A DNA stretch of 64,000 nucleotides from Planctomycetota bacterium (GCA_016712285.1 JADJRK010000001.1:1550001-1614000), one strand, 5' to 3'. Shown: positions 27,588-36,596, counted from the first letter of the stretch. The notes: generated from the sequence alone by a model not told the origin. A program made the numbers and translations.

Positions 27588-28107
27588 GCCGGTACTCCCA
27601 GGCAATCATCTCACCCAGCTCGGGGTCGCGCTCTGGCCCGATGCGCGCGAACCCCAGCCGCTTCAGCATGTGCTGGCTGACCGTGTTGCCTTTCAACGTG
27701 CGGGCCCGCACCGCGGTCACGCCCGGCTGTTCAAAACACCAGCGCAGCAACGCGCGCGCAGCCGCCGAGGCAACGCCGCGACGGCGGAACTCGGGCACTA
27801 CTTCGTAACCGATCTCGACTAGGCCACGCTCGTCGGGCGGGCCCTTCAGGTTGATCACGCCTGCCAACGATGGCGTGCCGTTGTCCGAGACCACGATCAG
27901 GCGGCCGTGCCACGGCAGCCCTTCCGGGTCTTCGCGCAGCGCCGCAATTTGCAGCGGCAACTGGTGGAACCGCACGCCGTGCGACGGCCAGCTGTCGGGA
28001 AGACTCCCGCCGACGGCCTTGGCGAAGGCCGGCCGATCACCGGCTGCCGCCAACTCCAGCAACTGTGCCGTGAAGGGCACGAGTTGCAGCCATTGTGTCT
28101 CAGGCAT
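27556..28107 (-). CDS. GNAT family N-acetyltransferase
   Basis: 183 residues from ATG 28107; upstream in-frame starts (28128 and beyond) are possible and no Shine-Dalgarno decides. The acetyl-CoA-binding motif is clear: E-I-G-Y-E-V-V-P-E-F-R-R-R-G-V-A-S-A-A-A-R-A-L. It is followed by A-R-T-L-K-G-N-T-V-S-Q-H-M-L-K-R-L-G-F, the motif B of RimJ/RimL-like enzymes. The acceptor may be a small amine or a protein N-terminus and cannot be told from sequence. Its 3' end overlaps that of the acyl-CoA dehydrogenase gene. Confidence 0.8.
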   Translation of the reverse strand: MPETQWLQLVPFTAQLLELAAAGDRPAFAKAVGGSLPDSWPSHGVRFHQLPLQIAALREDPEGLPWHGRLIVVSDNGTPSLAGVINLKGPPDERGLVEIGYEVVPEFRRRGVASAAARALLRWCFEQPGVTAVRARTLKGNTVSQHMLKRLGFARIGPERDPELGEMIAWEYRPMPSSPSAKS

Positions 28108-28218
28108 GTTGCTCACATTGCCCAGCATACGCAGGAACAACTCGCGGTTCACGCTTACGCGGATGATTTGACTTCGGCATGATGTTCCTCCTGACGATCC
28201 CGGACCCAAGGAGAAAAG

Positions 28219-29064
28219 ATGAACCGCAAGATTCTGGCAGCATCCGCCATGCTGGTCGTGCTCGCCACCGCCTCCGCGCTGACACTGCTGCACGATGGCA
28301 CACAGGCACAGGATGTCGGCGCCGTAAAAGAACGCTACACCGACATCAAGTCGCAGACGCTGACCTACATGGACGGCGAGACCGAGTGCGAAGCCTTCGT
28401 GGCATGGGACGGCAATGTAAAGGGTCGGCGACCGGCTGTGCTGGTGGTTCACGACTGGAAGGGGCGCGGCTCGTTTGACGAACAGCGCGCGCGCGAACTT
28501 GCGGCCTTGGGCTACATCGGGTTCAGCGTCGACGTCTACGGCAAGGGCGTGCGCCCCCAGACCACCGAAGAAGCCCGCAAAGCCACCTCAACCTGGTATG
28601 GTGACCGCGCCGCACTTCGCACGCGCCTGCAGGCTGCAGTGACCGCCGCCCAGGAACACGAACTGGTTGACCGACTGCGCATCGCAGCCATTGGCTACTG
28701 CTTTGGCGGCAGTTGCGTGCTTGAACTCGCGCGCAGCGGCGCCGAACTTACGGGCGTCGTCAGCTTTCACGGCGGCTTGGGCACATCCATGCCTGCCAAA
28801 GCCGGCGAAATCAAAGCCCGTGTGCTGATCCTGCACGGCGCCAACGACCCCAATGTCGGCGCGGACCAGGTCAGCGCGGTATGGAAAGAAATGACCGAGG
28901 CGGGCGCCGACTGGCAGCTCGTGGCGTACGGCAACTCCGTGCATAGCTTCACGAACCCCGCGGCTGGCAACGACAACAGCAAGGGCGCGGCCTATAACGA
29001 GAATGCAGACAAGCGTTCGTGGGAAGCCATGAAAGACTTCCTTCGCGAAGCACTGGCAAGCTGA
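28219..29064 (+). CDS. Exported dienelactone hydrolase family protein
   Basis: 281 residues with AAGGAG upstream. A signal peptide (K-I-L-A-A-S-A-M-L-V-V-L-A-T-A-S-A) comes first. The alpha/beta hydrolase core has the Cys nucleophile in G-Y-C-F-G-G-S-C, the acid in L-H-G-A-N-D-P and the His in N-S-V-H-S-F-T, the Cys-Asp-His triad of this family. The oxyanion helper V-V-H-D-W-K-G is present. Most relatives are cytoplasmic; the export signal suggests an extracytoplasmic substrate. A terminator follows. Confidence 0.85.
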   Translation: MNRKILAASAMLVVLATASALTLLHDGTQAQDVGAVKERYTDIKSQTLTYMDGETECEAFVAWDGNVKGRRPAVLVVHDWKGRGSFDEQRARELAALGYIGFSVDVYGKGVRPQTTEEARKATSTWYGDRAALRTRLQAAVTAAQEHELVDRLRIAAIGYCFGGSCVLELARSGAELTGVVSFHGGLGTSMPAKAGEIKARVLILHGANDPNVGADQVSAVWKEMTEAGADWQLVAYGNSVHSFTNPAAGNDNSKGAAYNENADKRSWEAMKDFLREALAS

Positions 29065-29088
29065 CGCGCGTTGACGGCAAACATGAAG

Positions 29089-29118
29089 AAGCCCGGCCAT
29101 CAGGCCGGGCTTTTTGTT
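29089..29118. terminator. Terminator between convergent genes
   Basis: GCCCGGCC (29091-29098), loop ATCA, GGCCGGGC (29103-29110), then TTTTTGTTT on the plus strand; the minus strand follows with TTCTTC. Strong for the plus gene, possibly used by the minus gene too. Confidence 0.85.
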
Positions 29119-29130
29119 TACGCAAAGTGC

Positions 29131-30003
29131 TTATCCGCCGCTGCCGCCACCGCCGCCGCCGGGAAACATGCCCGGGGGAATCATGTCCTGCCAGCCGCCT
29201 GGAATCATGCCGCCCATGCCTGCCCCGGACTTCTCGTACTGTTCGTACTGCTCGGGGGTCATGGTGCGCTTGAGCTGGTCTTCCTGATCCTTGCGCACGG
29301 CTTCAACCTGCTGCGCGATTTCTTCCTGCGATGCGCCGCTGGTGCGTGCGTTGGTCATGGTTTCGCGAATCTTGTCGCGGCTTTCCTTCTCGATGCGCAG
29401 GACTTCCTCGGTCTGGCGCTCGTCCAGGCCCAGCGGCTCCAGGCGGCGCTTGGTCATCTCCTGCTGCATGACCTGCATGGCCTTGGCCCGCTGCTCAGGG
29501 TTGGACATGATGCGCCGAATGCTGCCCTGCGGGTCAGCCGGGTCAAAGTCGATGCCGTTTTCCTTGGCCAGTTCGGCGGCGCGGGCCAGCTGTTCCTGGC
29601 GCTGCTTGTCGCGCTCGGCGCGGCGGGCGTCGTCGCGCTCTTTCAACACCTGCTCAACCTGTGCCTTGAACTCGTCTGACGCCTTGGCGGGCTCGCCTTC
29701 GCCTTCGGCTTTCGCGACGACCGTGGCCGGGCGCGCCTCAAGGTCTGCGATCTTCTTGTTGGCGGCAGCCAGGCTGCTTTCTGTCTGCTCAAGCCGGGCC
29801 TGCAGCGTCGCAAGGTCCCCCACCGGCTGACCGGTGGCGTCTTTGCGGTTCGCGAGGCTGTTGCGCAGTTGTTCGTTGTCTTCGCGCATCGCCGAAACCT
29901 GCTGTTGCAGCATGGCGACATCGCCCTTGAGCGAAGCGTCCTGGCAACCGATCAGTGCGACAGCGGGTGAAGCGAGCAAGAGAGCGAGCAGAATGCGTTT
30001 CAT
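29131..30003 (-). CDS. Lipoprotein with long coiled coil and Gly/Met-rich tail
   Basis: 290 residues from ATG 30003 (GGAG 7 bases upstream). The signal ends in a lipobox, A-L-I-G-C, so Cys is lipidated. Heptad-rich segments (M-L-Q-Q-Q-V-S-A-M-R-E-D-N-E-Q-L and L-A-T-L-Q-A-R-L-E-Q-T-E) form a coiled coil to about residue 80. A second helical region from 110 to 230 has Q-E-E-I-A-Q-Q-V-E-A-V-R. The end is G-M-G-G-M-I-P-G-G and a run of glycines. I find no known family; the architecture fits a periplasmic tether or scaffold. Confidence 0.65.
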   Translation of the reverse strand: MKRILLALLLASPAVALIGCQDASLKGDVAMLQQQVSAMREDNEQLRNSLANRKDATGQPVGDLATLQARLEQTESSLAAANKKIADLEARPATVVAKAEGEGEPAKASDEFKAQVEQVLKERDDARRAERDKQRQEQLARAAELAKENGIDFDPADPQGSIRRIMSNPEQRAKAMQVMQQEMTKRRLEPLGLDERQTEEVLRIEKESRDKIRETMTNARTSGASQEEIAQQVEAVRKDQEDQLKRTMTPEQYEQYEKSGAGMGGMIPGGWQDMIPPGMFPGGGGGGSGG

Positions 30004-30122
30004 CGATATTCTCCGTGATGCTGCGTGTTCACAGCTTGGTCGCCGGCATCGGTTGATGCTCACGCATTTTATTGAAAAATCTTTCTAAGTCCCGTGTTTA
30101 CCGGGATATGGGGCGTTGGCGG

Positions 30123-30953
30123 CTACTTCTCGACGCTTCCGCGCAAGCCTTCCATGCGCTGGTGCAGCTTGGTGTCGCCGGTCTTGGCCACCAGGGCGCG
30201 CATGTAGTCGCCTTCGCGCCACATCAGTACCAGCTTGCCATCCAGCTCAACTTCGGCTGAGCGCACCGGCTCAGGGATCGCTTTGCCCAGGCAGCGCTTG
30301 CGGAAGATCAGCATCGCAAAGCGGTCGCCATCCGGCGAATCAAACACGGCGCACATGACCGGCAACCCGTCCACAATGTCGCAGTGAAAATCCGACACGC
30401 GGCAGTTGTCGCCACCGAACGTTCGAGGCAACTCCGGCCCGTCAGGAAAGTGCAGGCGATACTCGGCCACGGCAGCGCGGTAGCGGCAGCGCTCCGAGCG
30501 CGGGGCGTCCAGTGTGGCATTGGAGACCACGGGCACCAGGCGCGCGGACAGGTCCTGCTCTGGCACATCGGCCCCGAACACGAAAAACAGCCCCAGCGCG
30601 AACATCAGGCTGGCGGCCGCACTCAAGCCGACGACAACCCACGGAAAGCGCGGCGCAATCAGATTCTCGTCGTCAGACTCACACCGGTCCAGCGCCGCCA
30701 GCACCTTGCCATGCAGACCCTCGGGGCAGGGCACCGGCTGGCCATCCACACATCGGCGCAGGGCTTCGTTGAACTGCTTCTGGGTTTCCACGTACTCCCT
30801 TGTTTCGGGACAGGCCGCCAGAAACGCCTCGATCCGGGCCTGCTCAGGCTGGCCCAGTTCATGGGCCAGGTAGGCGTCCATGTTGGCCCACACAAAGCGC
30901 TTTTCTGCGTTCTGATCCGGGTCGTGCTGATTCGTGTGCATTGGCGAGCTCAT
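30123..30953 (-). CDS. Anti-sigma factor-like membrane protein
   Basis: 276 residues. The start overlaps the stop of the upstream ECF sigma gene (ATGA), the usual way a sigma/anti-sigma pair is coupled. The cytoplasmic part has the helical bundle typical of anti-sigma domains (M-D-A-Y-L-A-H-E-L and A-F-L-A-A-C-P-E-T-R-E-Y-V). The classic HxxxCxxC zinc motif is not intact; a single Cys remains. One membrane helix spans about residues 105-125 (F-P-W-V-V-V-G-L-S-A-A-A-S-L-M-F-A-L-G-L-F-F). The exported domain may sense a signal and is Cys-rich (C-R-Y-R, N-C-R-V-S-D-F-H-C), hinting at redox. Confidence 0.7.
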   Translation of the reverse strand: MSSPMHTNQHDPDQNAEKRFVWANMDAYLAHELGQPEQARIEAFLAACPETREYVETQKQFNEALRRCVDGQPVPCPEGLHGKVLAALDRCESDDENLIAPRFPWVVVGLSAAASLMFALGLFFVFGADVPEQDLSARLVPVVSNATLDAPRSERCRYRAAVAEYRLHFPDGPELPRTFGGDNCRVSDFHCDIVDGLPVMCAVFDSPDGDRFAMLIFRKRCLGKAIPEPVRSAEVELDGKLVLMWREGDYMRALVAKTGDTKLHQRMEGLRGSVEK

Positions 30954-31549
30954 GAGTTTCCAAGCGCCCCCGTGGTCAGCCCCGGGATTTCTTCGCGCCC
31001 AAGCTCCGTTACGCGCTCGCGCAGCATCGCTTTGGCCCGCGACAGCCGCGACATAACCGTCCCCAGCGGCACCTCCAGTGCCTCGGCGATGTCCTTGTAG
31101 GTCATCTCGCCGATGATGTTCATGATCAGCACGTCGCGGTAGTCACCACCCAGCGCCTCAAGCGCGCCTCTAAGCCTGCCGTCCAGCGATTCCAGGAACC
31201 TCTGGTTCTGCATCAAGCCGTGGATTGCCTCGGCTGACTGGAAGTCCTGCAGCGAGATCTCGTCCTGCCGGCCGCGTGTGTCGCCAAGGTCCTCCAGGCT
31301 GGCCCCATCGGGCCGCGCCTTGCGCCGGCGATACAGGTTGATGAAGCGATTGGTCATCACGCGGTACATCCAGGCCTTGAGGTTGGTGCCGGGCTGAAAC
31401 AGATGAAAGCGTTCAAAGGCTCGCACATAGGTGTCTTGCACCAGGTCTTCGGCGTCGCGCGGGTTACGCGTTAACTTCAGCGCGCCGGCGTACAACACGC
31501 CCATCAGCGGCAAGGCCTCTTCTTCAAAGCGCCGGCGCTTCCTGCTCAT
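30950..31549 (-). CDS. ECF RNA polymerase sigma factor
   Basis: 199 residues. Region 2 (A-L-K-L-T-R-N-P-R-D-A-E-D-L-V-Q-D-T-Y-V-R-A-F and N-L-K-A-W-M-Y-R-V-M-T-N) binds the -10 element. Region 4 (L-E-A-L-G-G-D-Y-R-D-V-L-I-M and T-Y-K-D-I-A-E-A-L-E-V-P-L-G-T-V-M-S-R-L-S-R-A) is a clear -35-binding HTH. The start follows hpnG by about 65 bp on the same strand and the gene overlaps the anti-sigma gene. Its regulon is unknown. Confidence 0.93.
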   Translation of the reverse strand: MSRKRRRFEEEALPLMGVLYAGALKLTRNPRDAEDLVQDTYVRAFERFHLFQPGTNLKAWMYRVMTNRFINLYRRRKARPDGASLEDLGDTRGRQDEISLQDFQSAEAIHGLMQNQRFLESLDGRLRGALEALGGDYRDVLIMNIIGEMTYKDIAEALEVPLGTVMSRLSRAKAMLRERVTELGREEIPGLTTGALGNS

Positions 31550-31615
31550 TTCGCCATCCTGCTTTCCTAACAGGGCACTGACTGGCCGTATTCCGCAATC
31601 TGTGAATCTTCGTGG

Positions 31616-32458
31616 CTATGAACGCTTTTCAGGGCCGGTGACGTCGTCATCCGGGCCGGTGCTGTCGTCGCGGAAGTCTTTCTGCTGCCGGCCTTCCAGC
31701 AACGCATTCCAGAACGCCTCAGTAAACACCTCAAGCCGCTCGCGGCACAGCTTGGCACGGGCCACCAGGTCGCGCAGGGCAAACAGGCGCGTCGGGTTGA
31801 CCGCCAGTTTGCCGAGAATACGCGTGGTGGAAAGCTTGGCCTTCTCGCGCACGTAGCGCTCCATCTCCGGCACTTTTTCGTCGCTGATGTCGAAAATGCT
31901 GCGCGCGACTACGAACGGAATGCGCTCGTCTTCTGCGATGTTCGCGATGGCGATTGCGCTTTGGTCCACAACCTCGGCCTGCGTTTTCATGAACAGCGCC
32001 AGCTTCTCGACGGGCAGGCGCACCGGGTCAAACACAGTCACGATGCTGCCCAGCGTGCCGCCGATGCCCGGGATGCTGCGGATTACGCGCCGCATCATTT
32101 CCTGTACCGTCTGCGGCAGCGCCACCGGCCGATACTGGCTGCCCAGGCCGATCGCGTTCAGAAAGTTTACGCCCACGACCACGTCGCCGACGTTCAGGGC
32201 CGAACTCAGCGCGCTGCCGAAACCGATGCTGACCACCGCAATCGGCTTGTCCACGGTGATGGCTTCGCGCAGGGCCGCCGCGGTGGCGTCAGGGTTGTGG
32301 CCCGTGATCAGGCACTTGGCGCTGGTGCGGTGCCAGATGCCGCCGTGAACCAAGCCGACTTTCTGGCGGTACGTGCGGGGATTCTCAAGCCGCGAAATGA
32401 ACTGCAACGCGTCCGATTCGGTTGCCGCGACAAACAGGATTTTTGGCAGCTCGCGCAT
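31616..32458 (-). CDS. HpnG-like purine phosphorylase/nucleosidase
   Basis: 280 residues. The opening L-P-K-I-L-F-V-A-A-T-E-S-D-A-L, the G-G-I-W-H and the central strand V-V-S-I-G-F-G-S-A-L-S-S-A-L-N-V-G-D-V-V-V match the purine nucleoside phosphorylase/MTA nucleosidase fold; the acidic end motif is V-A-R-S-I-F-D-I-S-D. In hopanoid clusters HpnG follows HpnH and removes adenine from adenosylhopane to give ribosylhopane. The hpnH-like gene just upstream on the same strand supports this role, not proven by sequence. An alternative is a general nucleosidase. About the last 25 residues are charged and unlike the family. Confidence 0.72.
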   Translation of the reverse strand: MRELPKILFVAATESDALQFISRLENPRTYRQKVGLVHGGIWHRTSAKCLITGHNPDATAAALREAITVDKPIAVVSIGFGSALSSALNVGDVVVGVNFLNAIGLGSQYRPVALPQTVQEMMRRVIRSIPGIGGTLGSIVTVFDPVRLPVEKLALFMKTQAEVVDQSAIAIANIAEDERIPFVVARSIFDISDEKVPEMERYVREKAKLSTTRILGKLAVNPTRLFALRDLVARAKLCRERLEVFTEAFWNALLEGRQQKDFRDDSTGPDDDVTGPEKRS

Positions 32459-32480
32459 ACCCGCCTATGAACGCAGCAAG

Positions 32481-32500
32481 GCGGGGGCAACTGCCCCCGC
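32481..32500 (-). terminator. Strong hairpin between hpnH- and hpnG-like genes
   Basis: GCGGGGGC and GCCCCCGC form a perfect 8-bp stem around AACT, 22 bases upstream of the hpnG-like ATG and 87 after the hpnH-like stop. The following T-run is poor (CTTGCTG). It may be an attenuator or a weak terminator between the two genes. Confidence 0.4.
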
Positions 32501-32586
32501 TGGCTCGATGCGCACAAATCTGCCCGACTACATCACTTGTGGCAAGAGAGAAGGTGTTTTCGTCACGGTGTCACAAGCCTGACGCA

Positions 32587-33993
32587 CTATAGCGGGTCAG
32601 GGAACAAACCCACAGCCTCAACCTTCTGGCCTGCTTCCCGGGCGGCTTTGTTTTCGTTGTATCTCTTGACCCAGGCTTCCCATGACTTGCCGTCGGCCGG
32701 GTCGCGGCCGTGCCGCTGGACCGAAACGATGTCGGTCTTGGTAAGAACCCAGACGCCGGCTTCCTTGGCGGGGAACATCTCTACGATCCTGTCGGCGATG
32801 TTGAACAGATAGCCTTCGCGGGTCGTGCCGTCCTTGAGCGTCACGATTACGTCGCCACGGAAGTCCACGGCGTCCTGCAGCGCCTTGTCCAGCGCCTCGA
32901 CGGCGCCGGCATCAATGCCGGTCTCAATGCGACGCGTCACCGCTGGCGGTGTAATGCCCTTGGCGTTGCGCGTGTTCGGGCCGCTGAACTGGGCAACGAC
33001 CGTGCGCACAAAGCCTTTCAGGTTGTTGAACGTCTCGTGGACGGCGGTCGGCTCGTACCCGCAATGAACCATGCAGTTGCCGCACTTGGGGTTGCCGCTG
33101 GCGCGACCGTAGTTTTCCCACTGCGTTTCTTCCAGCAGTTCCTTGAAGGTGCGGGCGTAGCCTTCCTGCAGCAGGTAGCAGGGACGCTGCCAGCCGAACA
33201 ACGTGTAGCACGGGTTGCCCCAGGGCGTGCACTCAAGGTGCAGCTTGCCGGTGAGGAACTCCATGAACAGCGGCGACTGGTTGAACTTCCAGTTCGGTTC
33301 AGGGTCTTTCAGCAGGTTCCGGAACAGGTCAAACGTGCCCTCGCGGCCCAGAAATGACTGCTGGTCCGGCGCCTTCTGGTAGCTGTAGCCGGGGCTCACG
33401 GTCAGCCCTTCCACACCCAGTTCCATCATGCGACCGAAGAACGCGCGGGTGCGTCCCACGTTGACGTGGTTGAACAGCGTGGTGTTGGTGCACACGCGAT
33501 AGCCCAGACCGACAGCCAGCTTGATCGCTTCTTCGGCCTTTTCGTAGGTGCCTTCGCGGCAGACAGCAAAGTCGTGGGCTTCGCGGTCGCCATCCATATG
33601 GATGTTGAACGTGAGGTACTTGCTGGGCGTGAACACGCCCTCGTCAAGGCGCTGCTTCAGCAGCAGCGCGTTTGTGCACAGGTAGATGTACTTCTTGCGC
33701 TTGACCAGCTCACGTACCAGTTCACCAATGTGCGAGTACATCATCGGCTCGCCGCCGGGGATGCTCACGATGGGCGCGCCGCACTCATCGACTGCACGCA
33801 GGGCGTCGGCGACCGACATTTCTTTCTTCAGAACGTGGGCGGGGTACTGGATTTTGCCGCACCCGGCGCAGGCCAGATTGCAGCGCAGCAAGGGTTCAAG
33901 CATCAGGACGGTTGCATAACGCTTGCGACGCGCCACGCGCTGGCGCAGAACGTAGCTGGCAACTGCCCACATTTGGCTGATCGGCACGGCCAT
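32587..33993 (-). CDS. hpnH: HpnH-like radical SAM adenosyl-hopene transferase with C-terminal extension
   Basis: 468 residues; the radical SAM core fills the first 340. The iron-sulfur motif C38-N-L-A-C42-A-G-C45-G followed by K-I-Q-Y-P, the S-I-P-G-G-E-P-M-M-Y SAM motif and the Cys-rich C-G-N-C-M-V-H-C-G-Y close to the end of the core are those of HpnH. The enzyme adds 5'-deoxyadenosine to diploptene to start bacteriohopanepolyol side chains. About 125 extra residues follow, including a small beta unit D-V-I-V-T-L-K-D-G-T-T-R-E-G-Y-L-F-N and W-V-L-T-K-T-D-I-V-S-V; usual HpnH ends before this. The hpnG-like gene lies next downstream. Confidence 0.88.
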   Translation of the reverse strand: MAVPISQMWAVASYVLRQRVARRKRYATVLMLEPLLRCNLACAGCGKIQYPAHVLKKEMSVADALRAVDECGAPIVSIPGGEPMMYSHIGELVRELVKRKKYIYLCTNALLLKQRLDEGVFTPSKYLTFNIHMDGDREAHDFAVCREGTYEKAEEAIKLAVGLGYRVCTNTTLFNHVNVGRTRAFFGRMMELGVEGLTVSPGYSYQKAPDQQSFLGREGTFDLFRNLLKDPEPNWKFNQSPLFMEFLTGKLHLECTPWGNPCYTLFGWQRPCYLLQEGYARTFKELLEETQWENYGRASGNPKCGNCMVHCGYEPTAVHETFNNLKGFVRTVVAQFSGPNTRNAKGITPPAVTRRIETGIDAGAVEALDKALQDAVDFRGDVIVTLKDGTTREGYLFNIADRIVEMFPAKEAGVWVLTKTDIVSVQRHGRDPADGKSWEAWVKRYNENKAAREAGQKVEAVGLFPDPL

Positions 33994-34067
33994 AAGGGAT
34001 CCCGTGAAAAAATACGTAACGAGTGTATTGGTCGGCCCCGTGGCGTCAATCTACCGATGCGCCGGAT

Positions 34068-34760
34068 TTACTCTTCTTCGGGCTTGGCTTCGGCGCGGGC
34101 CGCTGCTTTGGCGGCTTCCGGCTGATTGGCCAGCAATTGCCCGATCAGGCGCAACGGCTCATCAATCAGCGAAATGTGCCCAAGCGCATCCTCGAGCAGG
34201 CTGTCCACGTAGCCCTGTTCCTGCAACTCATCCAAGCCAAGTTGCTTGCACAGGTTCAGGAACATGCCCTGGCTCATGATAAACCAGGCCGTCTGTTCAG
34301 GATCGACCGCCTTGTGAACCTCGCCCTGTTCCTGCGCCTGCCGGATCAGCCCGGCAAAGTAGCGGTTATAGGCCTGGTAGTTCTCGCGCAGAATCTGCTT
34401 CACGCGCGGCATGTCGCTGTTGGCTACGCCCCGCAAGTGCAAGCGGAAGTAGGGCTCGTTCTCGTCCATGATCTGGCCGTGGCTGCGGATGACCGCGATC
34501 GCCTTGAGCATGGGTGTCGGGAAGCGCGCCGCTACCTGGTCATAGCGTTCAAACGTCACCTCCCGCGCGCGCTTGAGCAGCGCCACGTACAGGTCGAGCT
34601 TGGTCTTGAAGTGCTGGTAAATCACCGGCTCCGTGACGCCCGCCGACTTGGCAAGCTCGGCCGTCGTCACCTGCCCATAGCTTGAGCGCCCGAACAGCCG
34701 CGCCGCGGCGTCAAGCAACTGCAACCTGCGGTCGTCTTTGCTAAGCCGTTTACGAGCCAT
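34068..34760 (-). CDS. TetR family transcriptional regulator
   Basis: 230 residues from ATG 34760, preceded by a GGGGCGGG purine run. The N-terminal HTH (R-L-Q-L-L-D-A-A-A-R-L-F-G, T-T-A-E-L-A-K-S-A-G-V-T-E-P-V-I-Y-Q-H-F-K-T-K-L-D-L-Y) is typical of TetR. The helical C-terminal domain binds an unknown ligand; tetR-type genes near lipid genes often respond to acyl compounds, which is only inference. The C-terminus is rich in Ala/Glu. It lies directly upstream of the hpnH-like gene on the same strand and may control it. Confidence 0.88.
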   Translation of the reverse strand: MARKRLSKDDRRLQLLDAAARLFGRSSYGQVTTAELAKSAGVTEPVIYQHFKTKLDLYVALLKRAREVTFERYDQVAARFPTPMLKAIAVIRSHGQIMDENEPYFRLHLRGVANSDMPRVKQILRENYQAYNRYFAGLIRQAQEQGEVHKAVDPEQTAWFIMSQGMFLNLCKQLGLDELQEQGYVDSLLEDALGHISLIDEPLRLIGQLLANQPEAAKAAARAEAKPEEE

Positions 34761-34854
34761 CCCGCCCCATGCCTTCCGCCACACCCGGCAACATTGCCGG
34801 CGCATCATGCCAAAGGATTCAGGAATTGAACGCGGGATTCCGGACTTGGGTCGG

Positions 34855-36438
34855 CTACTTCAAGACGGCCTTCACATCCAGCTGGATGCGCGCGATGTTG
34901 CGCGGCTCACGCTCGCCGCTCAGGCAGAACTCGTCCAGCAGCACAGCCGCGTCGGCGGCCACCTTGCCGCTGAACGCCCGCTCTTTGTTCAGTTTGATTG
35001 TGATTTCGCCGCGGTCGTTGAGCATCGCGGCGGTGACCCACACAGACAGGCGGGTTACGTCGTGTACTTCGATGGTCAGGGTGGAGCCATGCTTGCCCTG
35101 AACGCGGCCAACCTGGCGCTTCTCGGGCCTCGGTATTGTCTCGGTGAAAGTGTGCAACTCGCCGTTGCGCTCAATGGTCAGGCTGACCTTGTCGCCGGCG
35201 CGCTTGCGTGACAGCAACATCCGGATCTCGGGGAAGTTGGCGACGTCGCCACCATCGACCTGCCGCACCACGTCGCCGGCTTCCACGCCCATGACGTCTG
35301 CGATGCTGTCCTTGTCCACGCGGCCGACGCGGGGTGCTGCCATCTCGTTGAAGTCGGACGGCACCTTGATGCCCAGGTCGATGCGGTAGCTGCCGCCGCC
35401 CCGGGGCTCAGGCTTCTTTGCCTTGTTGTGTTTCTTGCCCAGCGCGCCGGTCTCGTCGATGCTGAGCCAGCCGCGACGGCCCAGGCTGCCGCGGTCGGCA
35501 CTCCAGTCGATGTCAGCCGGGCGCTCGCGCCGCCAGGTGTCCACGAACCCGAGATTGCGCGGGAACGTGACCTCCGGGTCGCCCCAGTCGTGGCCGGCTT
35601 CGGGGTAGATTTCCCACTGGATGTTTGCGCCGTCTTTGTTGGCGGCTTTGTAGAGCTTCTCGATTTCGCGGCCCGGGTAGATCGGGTCAATGCCGCCGTT
35701 CATGGCAAAGATGTTGGCGCCCTTGAGGTTGGAGTAGCAGTGGGTCTGGCCGTCGGTGATCGGGATCAGCGGGTCGCCGCACATCGGCAGATAACCGGCA
35801 AACGCATCAGGCGAGCAGAACGCCATCGCAAAGCTGCCGCTGCCGCCATCGCTGAAGCCGCTGACGAACACGCGGTCGCTGTCGATGTTCAGCAACAGCT
35901 TTGCCTGGCGGATGAAGTGGTGAATGTTGGCGCGGCCGGCATCGCGCCACCAGGCGGCGTTCATCCAGGTTTCGTAGCAGTCGGCCGATGCTGCCATCAC
36001 GACCACGGGGCGCGGCGTTTCACGCGTTCTCAGGTACTTGGCGTACCAGCGCATGATCGCCACGCCCGAATCCACGGGTGCCGCCATCACGCCGCCATGC
36101 AGGCAGACAATCAGCGCCGCAGGCGTTTCGCCGTCGTAGCTGTCAGGCAACCAGAGCCAGTACGGCCGAGTGAACCCGTCGGGGCATGTGGTGGAGAGTT
36201 TATGCTCGCCGGCGGCCAACGGCTTGGGGCGCGGGTAGGCGCGAATCAGCTCGGCCAGCTTGTCAGCACCCAACGCCAGCAGCTTGGGCCGAAGCTCTTC
36301 GCGGGAATCAGGATCGTGCAGGAAACTGTCAAGCCAATGCTGGGGGTCATCATCCTGCGCAACAACAGGAGCCCTGCCCAAGGCAAGCAGGACGCATGCG
36401 ACGGCCAGCAGAAGATAAGTCTTCACAAGCAACCTCAT
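34855..36438 (-). CDS. Secreted esterase/depolymerase-like alpha/beta hydrolase with C-terminal PDZ domain
   Basis: 527 residues from ATG 36438. A signal peptide (L-V-K-T-Y-L-L-L-A-V-A-C-V-L-L-A-L-G) leads into an alpha/beta hydrolase of the PHB depolymerase/prolyl oligopeptidase kind: W-L-P-D-S-Y-D-G-E-T-P-A-A-L-I-V-C-L-H-G-G, nucleophile Ser in F-V-S-G-F-S-D-G-G-S-G, and catalytic His in Y-P-E-A-G-H-D-W-G. After about residue 330 a PDZ domain follows (D-V-M-G-V-E-A-G-D-V-V-R-Q-V-D-G-G-D-V-A-N-F). A further beta domain ends the chain. Probably acts outside the cytoplasm on esters or peptides. Confidence 0.82.
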   Translation of the reverse strand: MRLLVKTYLLLAVACVLLALGRAPVVAQDDDPQHWLDSFLHDPDSREELRPKLLALGADKLAELIRAYPRPKPLAAGEHKLSTTCPDGFTRPYWLWLPDSYDGETPAALIVCLHGGVMAAPVDSGVAIMRWYAKYLRTRETPRPVVVMAASADCYETWMNAAWWRDAGRANIHHFIRQAKLLLNIDSDRVFVSGFSDGGSGSFAMAFCSPDAFAGYLPMCGDPLIPITDGQTHCYSNLKGANIFAMNGGIDPIYPGREIEKLYKAANKDGANIQWEIYPEAGHDWGDPEVTFPRNLGFVDTWRRERPADIDWSADRGSLGRRGWLSIDETGALGKKHNKAKKPEPRGGGSYRIDLGIKVPSDFNEMAAPRVGRVDKDSIADVMGVEAGDVVRQVDGGDVANFPEIRMLLSRKRAGDKVSLTIERNGELHTFTETIPRPEKRQVGRVQGKHGSTLTIEVHDVTRLSVWVTAAMLNDRGEITIKLNKERAFSGKVAADAAVLLDEFCLSGEREPRNIARIQLDVKAVLK

Positions 36439-36596
36439 GTCGCAACGCAAAGTAAGCTAGCCCGATTGTATGTTGGCCAAGCAAGCAGGAGGCAAGGCAC
36501 CCAAGACAAGTTCGCGAATCCACAACGAAAGCCAGGCCAGTTGCAGAAGTACAGAGGCCCAACGAGCAAAGGCAAAGCGCACGAACAAGAAAACAA

